From the NCBI RefSeq assembly GCF_009296265.1, contig NZ_WBJS01000004.1, forward strand, positions 389,267-453,266: DNA of 64,000 bases. The letters are read 5' to 3'. The position numbers and the translations under genes were made by a program. The DNA comes from Thioclava sp. JE_KL1 (GTDB lineage Bacteria; Pseudomonadota; Alphaproteobacteria; Rhodobacterales; Rhodobacteraceae). Under the pieces are notes generated by a model, which had not been told where the DNA came from, did no database searches, and worked only from the letters and a program-made list of their open reading frames with translations. Numbering within the stretch: the stretch's first letter is position 1; every line of letters begins with the position of its first letter. Positions 26,282 through 34,509 of the stretch are shown piece by piece.

Positions 26282-26323
26282 GTGATATGGGAGTATCCGT
26301 GTGCTGAACTTGACTTAGGTCAA
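26282..26323 (-). promoter_or_regulatory. FNR/FixK-type class II promoter of the candidate small RNA
   Basis: TTGACCTAAGTCAA on the minus strand (26323-26310) is an exact TTGA-N6-TCAA box. TATCAC at 26287-26282 lies at the -12 to -7 position expected when the box is centred at -41.5, giving a start at A26275. On the plus strand no -10 element occurs at the matching distance. Confidence 0.6.
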
Positions 26324-26715
26324 AATTCATCCGGTTTGAACTGCGACAAACTGTTCCAATGGTCACGTTTCTGGCAGGGTCGGTGAGCCGCGTGTGAGGA
26401 AAACCTTACCAGAAGCCTGACGCCCCGCCTTCTGACCTGTCTTTTCGGGCTCTCAAAGCACACGGCGCGATCACGCGAGCGAGTCGCCCCGACCGAACCT
26501 TCAGTGCCTTTTTCTTTCCGTCCCATCCGGTCTTGCGCGCGCGCCTCCGCAATTGCCCCGGTTTCGCCATTCCCACCGCGCGAAATCGCCCCGTTCGGAG
26601 GCGAAATCGTGACCCGGACAGGTGCGGCCCGGAATCGGGTCGGCGGCGATTGCGCGCTCTTTATCGCGTCACCCCCTGCGTGCTAGTTGGAACGAGAGGC
26701 AGTTTCGAGATCGAT
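26324..26715. other. gene-free upstream region of the large glycosyltransferase
   Basis: About 390 bases without a convincing ORF on either strand. No clear promoter or repeat was recognised; the GC-rich 26520-26700 part is open in several frames by composition only. Confidence 0.4.
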
Positions 26716-29031
26716 ATGGGCAAGCAACGAGTGATCCGGCGCAGGATGCAGGCGCAAACGGGCAAGCCCGCGCTGCTCGACGCGGTGGGCTGGACCGAGG
26801 AGACCGATCTCGGGCCCCGTCACCATCTGCGCGCCTTCTTCGCCGCGCCGTCTCAGGCCGAGGATCTCAGCTTCGATGCCGTTGCCGGGGCCGCGCATCT
26901 GGCCGAGGGCCGCAATGTCGCGGGCGCGGTGATGGCAATCTACGAGCCGACTGAGCCGGGCCCGATTCAGGCCGCGATGTCCGGGCCAGACGGGCCAAGC
27001 CTCCGCGAGATCACCCCGGCTAGCCCCGATTGGGAGATGTTCGAAGGCCGCAACTGCCTGTTCGGGCTGCGGCTGGAGGAAAGCGTCGAGACGGTGCTCG
27101 ATTGGCTGAGCTGGCATCACGACCATCACGGCGCGACCGGCGCGGTGATCGTGAACCGCGCGCCCGTGGACAGCCCCGCAGGCACCGGTGAGAGTTTCGC
27201 CGATGCACTGGAGGCCGGCATGGCGCTGCGCGAGCTGGACCTGCCGGTCGCGATCTTGGAAAGCCCGCTGCCGCTGGGCAAGCTCGATCAGGGGCCGGAA
27301 AACCATGTCTTCCTCGCGCCCGACGCACCCGGCAAGGACCGGATGGAGCCGCCTGCCCCCGATCCGCAGCGCAGCCCTCTGGGTCAGGCACTGATCTTCG
27401 AGATCGCGAAATGGCGCTTCTTTGCGAAGGCGGCCTCGGTGCTGGTGCTCGACGTGACCGATCTGCTGGCCGCGCGCGAGCCGGGCCAGCCGTCGGCTTT
27501 CGAGGCCACGCAGGCTGCCGAGAACGGCGTGATCCTTCTGGTGGGCCGCCGCATCTACCCTTGGCGCGTGCGCAACGATCAGCCCGCGCGCTTCCCCGAC
27601 CATATCTGTCGCCAGTTCGACGCCCGGCGCGGTATCGCGCGCTGGGGCTGCGCGCCGCAAAAGGCCGGGCTGGAGAATACATGGCGCCTGCTGCGGGTCA
27701 GCTATTGCCGCCCCGATCCGGGGCTGACCTACGGCTTCTGGCGCGCGATGGCGCTGCGGGTGCCGGGCACCTCGCCTGCGGAACTCGCGCCCAAGACCTC
27801 GCTGGTCGAGGATGAACGCCTGCTGCACCTGTCGCGCGACATTTGGGGGTTCAAGCCCGTGCGCCCGCCGGTCTCCAAGGTGAAGGACGCGCCCGCGCAG
27901 GCGGTCGAGGCAGGTCGCACCGCCATCGTCACCACGATGAAGAACGAAGGCCCCTTCATCCTCGAATGGATCGCCTATCACCGCGCGATCGGGGTGGATG
28001 ATTTCCTCGTCTATACGAACGACTGCACCGACGGCACCGATACGATGCTCGATCTGCTGCAGGCCAAGGGCTACGTCCAACACCGCGAGAACCCGTTCCG
28101 CACCATGGTCGACATGAAGCCGCAGCACGCGGCGCTGGCGGCGGCGGAAAATGAGCCGGTGATCACCAAGGCGGGCTGGTCGATTTGCATGGATGTGGAC
28201 GAGTTCATCAATGTGAAGATCGGCGACGGCACGCTGAAATCGCTCTACGAGGCGATGGGCGAGGCGAACATGATCGCGCTCACCTGGCGGCTCTTCGGCA
28301 ATGCGGATGTCCACGCATTCGAGGACAGCTTCATCACCGGGCAATTCACCCGCTGCGCCCCCGAGATCGTGCGCAAACCGCATCAGGCCTGGGGCTTCAA
28401 GACACTGTTTCGCAATATCGCGCTCTACAAGAAACTGGGCGTCCACCGGCCCAAGGGGCTGAACCCGGATCTCTGGGATCAGGTGAACTGGCTCAACGGT
28501 TCGGGTCAGCCGATGCCGCGCGAGATGTTCCGCAATGGCTGGCGCTCGACGCTCGACACCTATGGCTATGACTGGGTGCAGCTTAACCATTACGCGGTGC
28601 GCTCGGCCGAGAGCTTCCTCGTGAAGCGCGACCGCGGCCGGGTGAACCATGTCGATCGCGATCAGGGGCTGAACTACTGGTTCCGGATGAACCATAACGC
28701 GGTCGAGGATCGCTCGATCCAGCGGATGCTGCCCGCCGCCCGCGCCGAGTTCGACCGCATGATGGCCGATCCCGAGATCGCCGCGGCCCACAATCACGCT
28801 GCCGCCTGCCACCGCGCCAAGATCGAGGAGCTGATGGCGCGCCCCGATCAGCGCGAGTTCTACGAGACCCTGACCTCAGAGCGGTTCGAGGCGCTCTCGC
28901 GGATGCTGCATGTCTTCGGCTCGGCCGTGTTCAACACCGGCCCGCATGTGATCCCCGACGACCTGCACGCCCGCGATCTGCCCCACGACTTCTTCTTCAC
29001 CGTCGACGCCCCCGACGAGGCCACGCACTAA
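26716..29031 (+). CDS. two-domain glycosyltransferase family 2-like protein
   Basis: 771 residues from the ATG at 26716. The first ~390 residues form a domain I do not recognise, with FEIAKWRFFAKAASVLVLDVTDLL and GFWRAMALRVPG segments. From about residue 405 a GT-A glycosyltransferase begins: TAIVTTMKNEGPFILEWIAYH, the DDFLVYTNDCTDGTDTMLD loop, the metal-binding DVDEF, TWRLFGNADVHAF and LNHYAVRSAESFLVKRDRG. This half matches the separate protein at 29807-30850 along its length. Members of this group are found near polysaccharide genes; donor and acceptor are unknown. No signal peptide is seen. Confidence 0.8.
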   Translation: MGKQRVIRRRMQAQTGKPALLDAVGWTEETDLGPRHHLRAFFAAPSQAEDLSFDAVAGAAHLAEGRNVAGAVMAIYEPTEPGPIQAAMSGPDGPSLREITPASPDWEMFEGRNCLFGLRLEESVETVLDWLSWHHDHHGATGAVIVNRAPVDSPAGTGESFADALEAGMALRELDLPVAILESPLPLGKLDQGPENHVFLAPDAPGKDRMEPPAPDPQRSPLGQALIFEIAKWRFFAKAASVLVLDVTDLLAAREPGQPSAFEATQAAENGVILLVGRRIYPWRVRNDQPARFPDHICRQFDARRGIARWGCAPQKAGLENTWRLLRVSYCRPDPGLTYGFWRAMALRVPGTSPAELAPKTSLVEDERLLHLSRDIWGFKPVRPPVSKVKDAPAQAVEAGRTAIVTTMKNEGPFILEWIAYHRAIGVDDFLVYTNDCTDGTDTMLDLLQAKGYVQHRENPFRTMVDMKPQHAALAAAENEPVITKAGWSICMDVDEFINVKIGDGTLKSLYEAMGEANMIALTWRLFGNADVHAFEDSFITGQFTRCAPEIVRKPHQAWGFKTLFRNIALYKKLGVHRPKGLNPDLWDQVNWLNGSGQPMPREMFRNGWRSTLDTYGYDWVQLNHYAVRSAESFLVKRDRGRVNHVDRDQGLNYWFRMNHNAVEDRSIQRMLPAARAEFDRMMADPEIAAAHNHAAACHRAKIEELMARPDQREFYETLTSERFEALSRMLHVFGSAVFNTGPHVIPDDLHARDLPHDFFFTVDAPDEATH

Positions 29032-29096
29032 GCGCGGCGCCTTTACCCCTGCGCGTCCTGACCTAGCTCTCCAAGCAAAGGAAAGGATACGAGAAC

Positions 29097-29762
29097 ATGG
29101 CACGCATTTTCGTCATCGGCGCGACAGGCGGCGTCGGGCATCGGCTGGTCCCGCTTCTGATCGAGGCAGGACACGAGGTCACCGCGCTGCATCGCAAACC
29201 CGAGCAGGCCGACAGCCTCCGCGCGATGGGCGCGACGCCCGTGCAAGGCGACCTGATGGAACTGACCGCAGGCGATTTCGAACCGATGTTCGAGGGCCAT
29301 GACGCGGTTGTCTTCTCGGCGGGGGCTGCGGGCTCCGGCCTCGAGCGCACCACCCGGATCGACGGCGAGGCGCCGCTCGACGTGATCGCCGCGATGAACC
29401 GGATGAGCGTGCCTCGGCTTTACCTCGTTTCGGTCTTCCCCGATGCCGGGCGCGGCAAGGAGATCAAGCCGGGGTTCGAGCATTACATGCTGGCGAAGAA
29501 GACGGCCGATGCCGCCGTGGTCGCGAGCGGGCTCGACTATGTCATCCTGCGCCCCGGCACCTTGATGGATGAGGACGGCGACGGGCGCGTGGCGCTGGCC
29601 CATGCGCTCGATTACGGCTCGGTCGCGCGTGGCCATGTCGCGGCTGTGCTGGCGGCCCTGATCGACGCACCCGAGATCAGCCACGAAATTCTGGAGCTGA
29701 CCGACGGCACCGAGGAAATCGCGGCAAGCGTGGCCGCCCTGCCGCGCCACGTCGCCGTGTGA
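29097..29762 (+). CDS. atypical SDR, NAD(P)H-binding protein (YwnB/BVR-B-like)
   Basis: 221 residues. The Rossmann motif is IGATGGVGHRLVP, followed by ALHRKPEQADSLRAMGATPVQGDL and VVFSAGAAG. YMLAKKTADAAV holds the position of the SDR active-site region but without a canonical YxxxK. The family includes biliverdin-reductase-B-like flavin reductases and stress proteins. AGGAAAGGA precedes the ATG at about ten bases. The next gene starts 45 bases further on, so the three genes 26716-30850 may be one unit. Confidence 0.8.
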   Translation: MARIFVIGATGGVGHRLVPLLIEAGHEVTALHRKPEQADSLRAMGATPVQGDLMELTAGDFEPMFEGHDAVVFSAGAAGSGLERTTRIDGEAPLDVIAAMNRMSVPRLYLVSVFPDAGRGKEIKPGFEHYMLAKKTADAAVVASGLDYVILRPGTLMDEDGDGRVALAHALDYGSVARGHVAAVLAALIDAPEISHEILELTDGTEEIAASVAALPRHVAV

Positions 29763-29806
29763 TCCCAGACACTTGCGGGCGCGCGCGGCCTCACTACAGT
29801 GGCGAA

Positions 29807-30850
29807 ATGCGTGCGCTCGCGATCACATCCGTCAAGAATGAAGGCCCGTTTCTGCTGGAATGGCTGGCCCATCACCGCGCCATCGGCTTCACGGATTTCC
29901 TCGTCTTTTCCAATGACTGCGACGACGGCACCGATGCGATGCTGGATCGGCTGCAGGAGATCGGCTGGCTGACCCATGTGCCCAATCCCGGCCCGTGGAA
30001 GCAAGGCCCGCAGTGGGCGGCGCTGAAACAGGCCGATGCGCATCCGCTGGTGGCTCAGGCCGACTGGATCGCGGTGATCGACGTTGACGAGTTCGTCACC
30101 ATAAAAACCGGCGACGGCACGCTTGGCGCGCTGATCGAGGCCGTCCCGCAGGCGACCGCTTTCGCGATGACATGGCGGCTGTTCGGCAATTGCCGCGTGG
30201 TCGGCTTCGAGGATCGCCCCGTCACGCAACAGTTCCCCCGCTGCGCGCCGCCGGACATGCTCTGGCCGTGGCGCGCGTCGATGTTCAAGACGCTGTTTGC
30301 CAATACCGGCGCCTATGCCAAGCTCGGCGTCCACCGCCCCCGCGCGCCACAGGACGACAAGCTGGCGGGCACGCTCTGGGTCGACGGATCGGGGCGCAAA
30401 CTGCCACCGCAGTATCAGCGCCAGAAGCTGTTCACCCCGCCCGGCAGCGCGCCTTACGATCTTGTGCAGCTCAACCATTATCCGCTGGGGTCGATGGAGG
30501 GCTACCTCGTGAAATGCGACCGTGGCCGGTCGAACCGACAGGCCGGGGCCTTCGACATGTCCTACTGGGTGGAGCGGAATTTCTCGGACGTGGAGGACGA
30601 TTCGATCCGTCGCCACGATGCGGGCACGCAGGCGCGCCTCGCCGAGCTGACCGCCGATTCTGACCTGCCCGACCTGCACAATAAGGCGGTTATGTGGCGC
30701 AAAGCGAAGGCCCGCGCGCTTCTGCGCGAGGAGCCGTATCGCGCGCTTTTTGGCAGGCTTCTTCTCTGTCCGCCAAGCCGCCCGCTCTCACCGCAGGCTG
30801 CTAAACTCATGGTCCGCCTCGCAAAAGCGGCAATTACCGAGAACCCGTGA
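29807..30850 (+). CDS. glycosyltransferase family 2-like protein
   Basis: 347 residues from the ATG at 29807; the frame is open to 29759 but MRALAITSVKNEGPFLLEW is the natural N-terminus. It has DFLVFSNDCDDGTDAML, the catalytic DVDEF, TWRLFGNCRVVGF, GVHRPR and LNHYPLGSMEGYLVKCDRG. It is a paralogue of the C-terminal half of the 771-residue protein two genes upstream, without that protein's N-terminal domain. A role in surface polysaccharide assembly is likely but unproven. Confidence 0.82.
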   Translation: MRALAITSVKNEGPFLLEWLAHHRAIGFTDFLVFSNDCDDGTDAMLDRLQEIGWLTHVPNPGPWKQGPQWAALKQADAHPLVAQADWIAVIDVDEFVTIKTGDGTLGALIEAVPQATAFAMTWRLFGNCRVVGFEDRPVTQQFPRCAPPDMLWPWRASMFKTLFANTGAYAKLGVHRPRAPQDDKLAGTLWVDGSGRKLPPQYQRQKLFTPPGSAPYDLVQLNHYPLGSMEGYLVKCDRGRSNRQAGAFDMSYWVERNFSDVEDDSIRRHDAGTQARLAELTADSDLPDLHNKAVMWRKAKARALLREEPYRALFGRLLLCPPSRPLSPQAAKLMVRLAKAAITENP

Positions 30851-31026
30851 ACAAACGCAGCCAACTAGGCCAATTGTTGCCCATTAAGAAATGTGGCGAC
30901 AGATTCCTCGCTTGGCTCCTATTTGTGCCCCTTTCTTGCGGTGATACGTTGGTTGAGCAGAACTGGCGGTGTCCCGCCCGCGCCCGCAGCAAGCGACGCG
31001 CGCACGAAAGCTGAAAAGAGGCGAAG

Positions 31027-31965
31027 GTGAACAAGGCAGACACGGACTGGCGTGCACGGCTGGAAAAGATCGCGGACCAGACCGGCTATTACGAGCCGCT
31101 CGGCGCCGATCATGAAGTGCTGTTCCACGACGACTCGCCCGTCCTGATCGTCAGCTTCGAGACCCGCGCACAGATCGAGGCCGATCGCGAAGAAGCCCTG
31201 CCCTTCGGCTACAAGATCGCCCGCGATGAGGGCTGGTCCGCACTCAGCGTGATCGCTTCGGACGAGAGCTGGTTTCGCGATCCCGCCATCTATGCCTATT
31301 TCGACCGTCTCGTCGACGAGGCCTTCTTCGAAGATTTCGACCGTGTGGTGTTCTACGGCGCGGGCCCCGGCGGCTACGCGGCGGCGGCCTTCTCGGTCGC
31401 GGCGCCCGGCGCCACGGTGATCGCGCTCGCCCCGCAGGCGACGCTCGACCCGACACTCGCGGGCTGGGATGACCGTTTCCCGCAGACCCGCCGCATGTCC
31501 TTTACCGACCGCTACGGCTTCGCGCCTGAAATGCTCGACGGCGTAGAGCGGGGCTTCGTCTTCTATGACCCGTTCGAGCGGCTCGACGCGATGCACGCAG
31601 CGCTGTTCGCGCGGCCTTGCGTGACGCTGATGCCGTGCCGGCATGTCGGCCCGGACCCGGCGGCGGGGCTGCTCGATATGGATATTCTCGACGAGGTTCT
31701 GATCGCTGCGGGCGCGGGCAAGCTGACCCCGTCCCTGTTCTGGACCTTCTTCCGCGCCCGGCGGCTCTCGAAACGCTACGTGATCCGGCTGGTCGACCAC
31801 CTGCGCCGAGCGCGCCGCCCGGTGCTGGAGGCGATCCTGTGCCGCGCGGTCGGGACCAGCCAGAACCGTCCGAAATTCCGCAACCGCTATGAGGCGCTCG
31901 CTCAGAAGCTCGCCGAGCAGGGGGTCGAGTTGCCGGAGCCACAAGAACGGGCTGGCGCGGCCTGA
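31027..31965 (+). CDS. alpha/beta-hydrolase-like protein that lacks the nucleophile
   Basis: 312 residues starting at GTG (31027), preceded by GAGGCGAAG; no later Met gives a complete protein. The centre reads VVFYGAGPGGYAAAAFS, the nucleophile-elbow position of Asp2-like hydrolases (usually YGSSMGGYAA), but the catalytic Ser is replaced by Gly. FETRAQIEADREE and the C-terminal helical RRPVLEAILCRA segment are conserved-looking. Relatives are sometimes labelled phosphoadenosine-phosphosulfate reductase; none of that enzyme's motifs are present. It follows the glycosyltransferases and may share their surface-related role. Confidence 0.7.
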   Translation: MNKADTDWRARLEKIADQTGYYEPLGADHEVLFHDDSPVLIVSFETRAQIEADREEALPFGYKIARDEGWSALSVIASDESWFRDPAIYAYFDRLVDEAFFEDFDRVVFYGAGPGGYAAAAFSVAAPGATVIALAPQATLDPTLAGWDDRFPQTRRMSFTDRYGFAPEMLDGVERGFVFYDPFERLDAMHAALFARPCVTLMPCRHVGPDPAAGLLDMDILDEVLIAAGAGKLTPSLFWTFFRARRLSKRYVIRLVDHLRRARRPVLEAILCRAVGTSQNRPKFRNRYEALAQKLAEQGVELPEPQERAGAA

Positions 31966-31989
31966 GCCCCGATAAAGAGACTGAAACGT

Positions 31990-32025
31990 AAAAAGGGCGC
32001 GCCCCGGCTGGGGCACGCCCTTTTT
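31990..32025. terminator. bidirectional terminator between convergent genes
   Basis: AAAAAGGGCGCGCCCC and GGGGCACGCCCTTTTT form a long stem with one mismatch and a GGCT loop. A- and T-tracts at both ends let it serve the hydrolase-like gene (+) and the DUF1127 gene (-). Confidence 0.85.
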
Positions 32026-32058
32026 CAATGCGAGGCGTTTGGGCGCCCCGGACCGCGA

Positions 32059-32271
32059 TCAGATGTAGAAGCGGTCGCGGAACACGTGGCGCACGATGCC
32101 GTCGCGGGTCAGACCCATATCGGCCAGCTCGGCGTCGCTTTTCGCGTCGAGCGCACGGATCTGCTCTTGGCGCGACTGGCGCTCCATATAGGCGACGAGG
32201 CCTTGCGTGATTGCGTGGCCCATACGGGCAAAGATCGATTGTTCGCCATGGGCGGTGGTAACGAATGCCAT
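32059..32271 (-). CDS. DUF1127 small protein
   Basis: 70 residues ending in the DUF1127 domain (about 25-68): YMERQSRQEQIRALDAKSDAELADMGLTR and then GIVRHVFRDRFYI. AGGAGG lies seven bases before the ATG. DUF1127 proteins are small, basic and common in alphaproteobacteria; CcaF1 of Rhodobacter sphaeroides is an RNA-binding member linked to sRNA maturation. The leader contains AGGGAGAA (minus strand, 32313-32306), which could pair with a loop of the small RNA at 26148-26275; that is speculation. Confidence 0.88.
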   Translation of the reverse strand: MAFVTTAHGEQSIFARMGHAITQGLVAYMERQSRQEQIRALDAKSDAELADMGLTRDGIVRHVFRDRFYI

Positions 32272-32444
32272 TGGAAACCTCCTGAGGTTCAGCGTTCAGG
32301 TCGTTTTCTCCCTTGGCACTGAATTTAGGTCAGCCTTGCTGCCAGTGGTACCGCCATCTCCGCATCCCCGCCATGCAATTGCTGCAGCGCGGCATGCGCA
32401 CTCCCTCTGGATTTGCACGCAGCCTCGGGCTAAGGACTTTTTTC

Positions 32445-33488
32445 ATGAGCACGATCACCCTGCCCCGCCCCGATGACTGGCACCTGCATCTGCGCGATGG
32501 CGCGATGCTGGAAGGTGTCGCCCCCGAAACCGCCCGCGATTTTGCCCGCGCGATCATCATGCCGAACCTCGTGCCCCCCGTGGTGCGCGGTGACGATGCC
32601 GCCGCCTATCGCGAGCGCATCCTGAAGGCGCTGCCGGAAGGGAGCGATTTCGAGCCGCTGATGACGCTCTACCTGACCGAGAAGACCGATCCGCAGGATG
32701 TGGCGCAGGCCGCAGCCTCCGGTCTGGTCAAGGCGGTGAAGCTCTATCCTGCCGGCGCCACGACGAACTCGGACTCGGGCGTGCGCGATTTCGACAAGGT
32801 GCGCGGCGTGCTGGAGACGATGGCCGAGATCGGCCTGCCGCTTTGCGTGCATGGCGAAGTGACCCGCCCCGAGGTCGACATCTTCGACCGCGAGGCCGTC
32901 TTCATCGAGACCGTTCTGGACCCGATCCGGCGCAAGACCCCCGGCCTGCGCGTGGTGATGGAACATATCACCACGAAAGACGGCGTGGATTACGTCGCCG
33001 CACAGGGAGACGATATGGGCGGGACGATCACCACCCATCACCTGATCATCAACCGCAACCATATCCTCGTGGGCGGCATCAAACCGCATTACTACTGCCT
33101 GCCGGTGGCCAAGCGCGAAACGCATCGGTTGGCGCTGGTCGAGGCCGCGACCTCGGGCGGCAACACGCATTTCTTCCTCGGCACCGACTCTGCGCCGCAT
33201 GTGGACGCCGCAAAGGAAACCGCCTGCGGCTGCGCGGGCTGCTTCACCGCGACCCATACAATGCCGCTTCTGGCGCATGTGTTCGAAGCCGAGGGCGCGC
33301 TCGACAAGCTCGAAGGGTTTGCCTCGCGCAACGGCCCCGCCTTCTACCGCCTGCCGGTCAACGAGGGCACGCTGACGCTCGAGAAGACCGACCAGCCCAA
33401 CACTTGGCCCGCCAAGATCGAGACCGGCGCGGGCCCCGTCACCCTCTTCGATCCGGGTTTCCCGGTCCATTGGCATGTAAAACGCTGA
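32445..33488 (+). CDS. pyrC: dihydroorotase (class II)
   Basis: 347 residues, the usual length for the E. coli-type enzyme. [10 protein letters not shown] carries the HxH metal ligands, [16 protein letters not shown] the Lys that is carboxylated, HGEV and EHITT further ligands, and GTDSAPH the catalytic Asp. It closes carbamoyl-aspartate to dihydroorotate in pyrimidine synthesis. The ATG at 32445 matches the conserved N-terminus; the upstream extension to 32313 is promoter DNA. pyrE follows after a repeat pair. Confidence 0.96.
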   Translation: MSTITLPRPDDWHLHLRDGAMLEGVAPETARDFARAIIMPNLVPPVVRGDDAAAYRERILKALPEGSDFEPLMTLYLTEKTDPQDVAQAAASGLVKAVKLYPAGATTNSDSGVRDFDKVRGVLETMAEIGLPLCVHGEVTRPEVDIFDREAVFIETVLDPIRRKTPGLRVVMEHITTKDGVDYVAAQGDDMGGTITTHHLIINRNHILVGGIKPHYYCLPVAKRETHRLALVEAATSGGNTHFFLGTDSAPHVDAAKETACGCAGCFTATHTMPLLAHVFEAEGALDKLEGFASRNGPAFYRLPVNEGTLTLEKTDQPNTWPAKIETGAGPVTLFDPGFPVHWHVKR

Positions 33489-33500
33489 TTTCCAACTGCT

Positions 33501-33573
33501 CGAAATATCCCCGCCGGAGGCTCCCGGGCCAGCCGACGGACGCTCCGCGGGGGATATTTAGACCAAGCCGAAA
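33501..33573. repeat. inverted pair of the short dispersed repeat between pyrC and pyrE
   Basis: AAATATCCCCGCCGGAG (33503-33519) and CTCCGCGGGGGATATTT (33543-33559) are inverted copies matching at 15 of 17 positions; the second continues into the CCAAGCCGAAA tail of the family. Together they can form a large hairpin in the pyrC-pyrE message. Confidence 0.65.
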
Positions 33574-33593
33574 CCAGCCTTGATAAGGACGAG

Positions 33594-34274
33594 ATGATGA
33601 TCCCCAGCTCCTTCCCCAGCAAAGAAGAAATCGCCCGCCTGACCGCGCGGATGCTTCTGGAAATCGAAGCGGTGCATTTCAACGCCGACGAGCCCTTCAC
33701 GCTCGCCTCCGGCCTGCCCTCGCCGACCTATATCGATTGCCGCAAGCTGATTTCCTTCCCGCGCATCCGCTCGACCCTGATGGATTTCCTCGCCGTCACC
33801 GTGATGCGCGAGGCGGGCTTCGAGGCCTTCGACAATATCGCGGGCGGCGAGACGGCGGGCATTCCCTTCGCCGCGATGGTGGCCGAGCGTCTGGCCCTGC
33901 CGATGACCTATGTGCGCAAGAAGCCCAAAGGTTACGGGCGCAACGCCCGCATCGAGGGCGCGATGACCGAAGGCCAGCGCGTGCTGCTGGTCGAGGATCT
34001 GACCACCGATGGCGGCTCGAAGCTGAGCTTCGTCGACGCGATCCGCGACACCGGCGCGAGCTGCGGCCATACAGCGGTGATCTTCTACTACGGGATCTTC
34101 CCCGAGACCGTGCCGAACCTGCGCGAGCATGGCGTCGAGCTGCATCACCTGTGCACCTGGTGGGACGTGCTGGCCGAGGCGCGCGCACAGGGCAGCTTCT
34201 CGAAGGAAACGCTCGACGAGGTCGAGGCCTTCCTGAGCGATCCGCGCCCGTGGCAGGACGCGCGCAAGGGCTGA
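33594..34274 (+). CDS. pyrE: orotate phosphoribosyltransferase
   Basis: 226 residues. The PRPP-binding motif is [31 protein letters not shown] and the flexible-loop [14 protein letters not shown] are typical. It joins orotate to PRPP in pyrimidine synthesis, one step after dihydroorotate oxidation. Two ATGs are adjacent (33594 and 33597); AAGGA precedes them. It probably shares the pyrC transcript. Confidence 0.96.
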   Translation: MMIPSSFPSKEEIARLTARMLLEIEAVHFNADEPFTLASGLPSPTYIDCRKLISFPRIRSTLMDFLAVTVMREAGFEAFDNIAGGETAGIPFAAMVAERLALPMTYVRKKPKGYGRNARIEGAMTEGQRVLLVEDLTTDGGSKLSFVDAIRDTGASCGHTAVIFYYGIFPETVPNLREHGVELHHLCTWWDVLAEARAQGSFSKETLDEVEAFLSDPRPWQDARKG

Positions 34275-34509
34275 AACAGCCCGGAGATTCCTGTGGATGA
34301 TCCTGTGGATGCTCTGGGGAGCGTTTTAGCTCCGAATCTCGCGCTTCGAAAATAATCGCGAGATGTGGTAGGCTCCCTACGGGCAAACACCATAAATTCC
34401 GAAAACTCCGCTGAAACAGCGGGGTTTTCCCCAATCTTATCCAGATTCCCTTTTCCCCCGACTGCGGCTAGAAGACCGCGCAGAGGGACGGGGACACCGA
34501 GGCAGGTAC
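34275..34509 (+). promoter_or_regulatory. pyrE-dnaB intergenic region with DnaA-box-like words
   Basis: TGTGGATGA (34292-34300) and TGTGGATGC (34304-34312) are tandem near-matches to the DnaA box (complement of TTATCCACA), and TTATCCAGA at 34437-34445 is another one-mismatch form. ATCTCGCG/CGCGAGAT forms an 8-bp hairpin around 34338-34365. CCGCTG-AAA-CAGCGG plus GGTTTT at 34408-34428 could be a weak terminator for pyrE. Confidence 0.35.

Noticed and set aside
31027..31965. Annotation as phosphoadenosine phosphosulfate reductase
   Set aside because: No Cys motif or P-loop of PAPS reductase is present; the fold signs are those of an alpha/beta hydrolase.
32322..32336. FNR-type box in the DUF1127 promoter
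   Set aside because: CTGA and TCAG are separated by seven bases and lack the TTGA/TCAA ends, so it does not fit the consensus.
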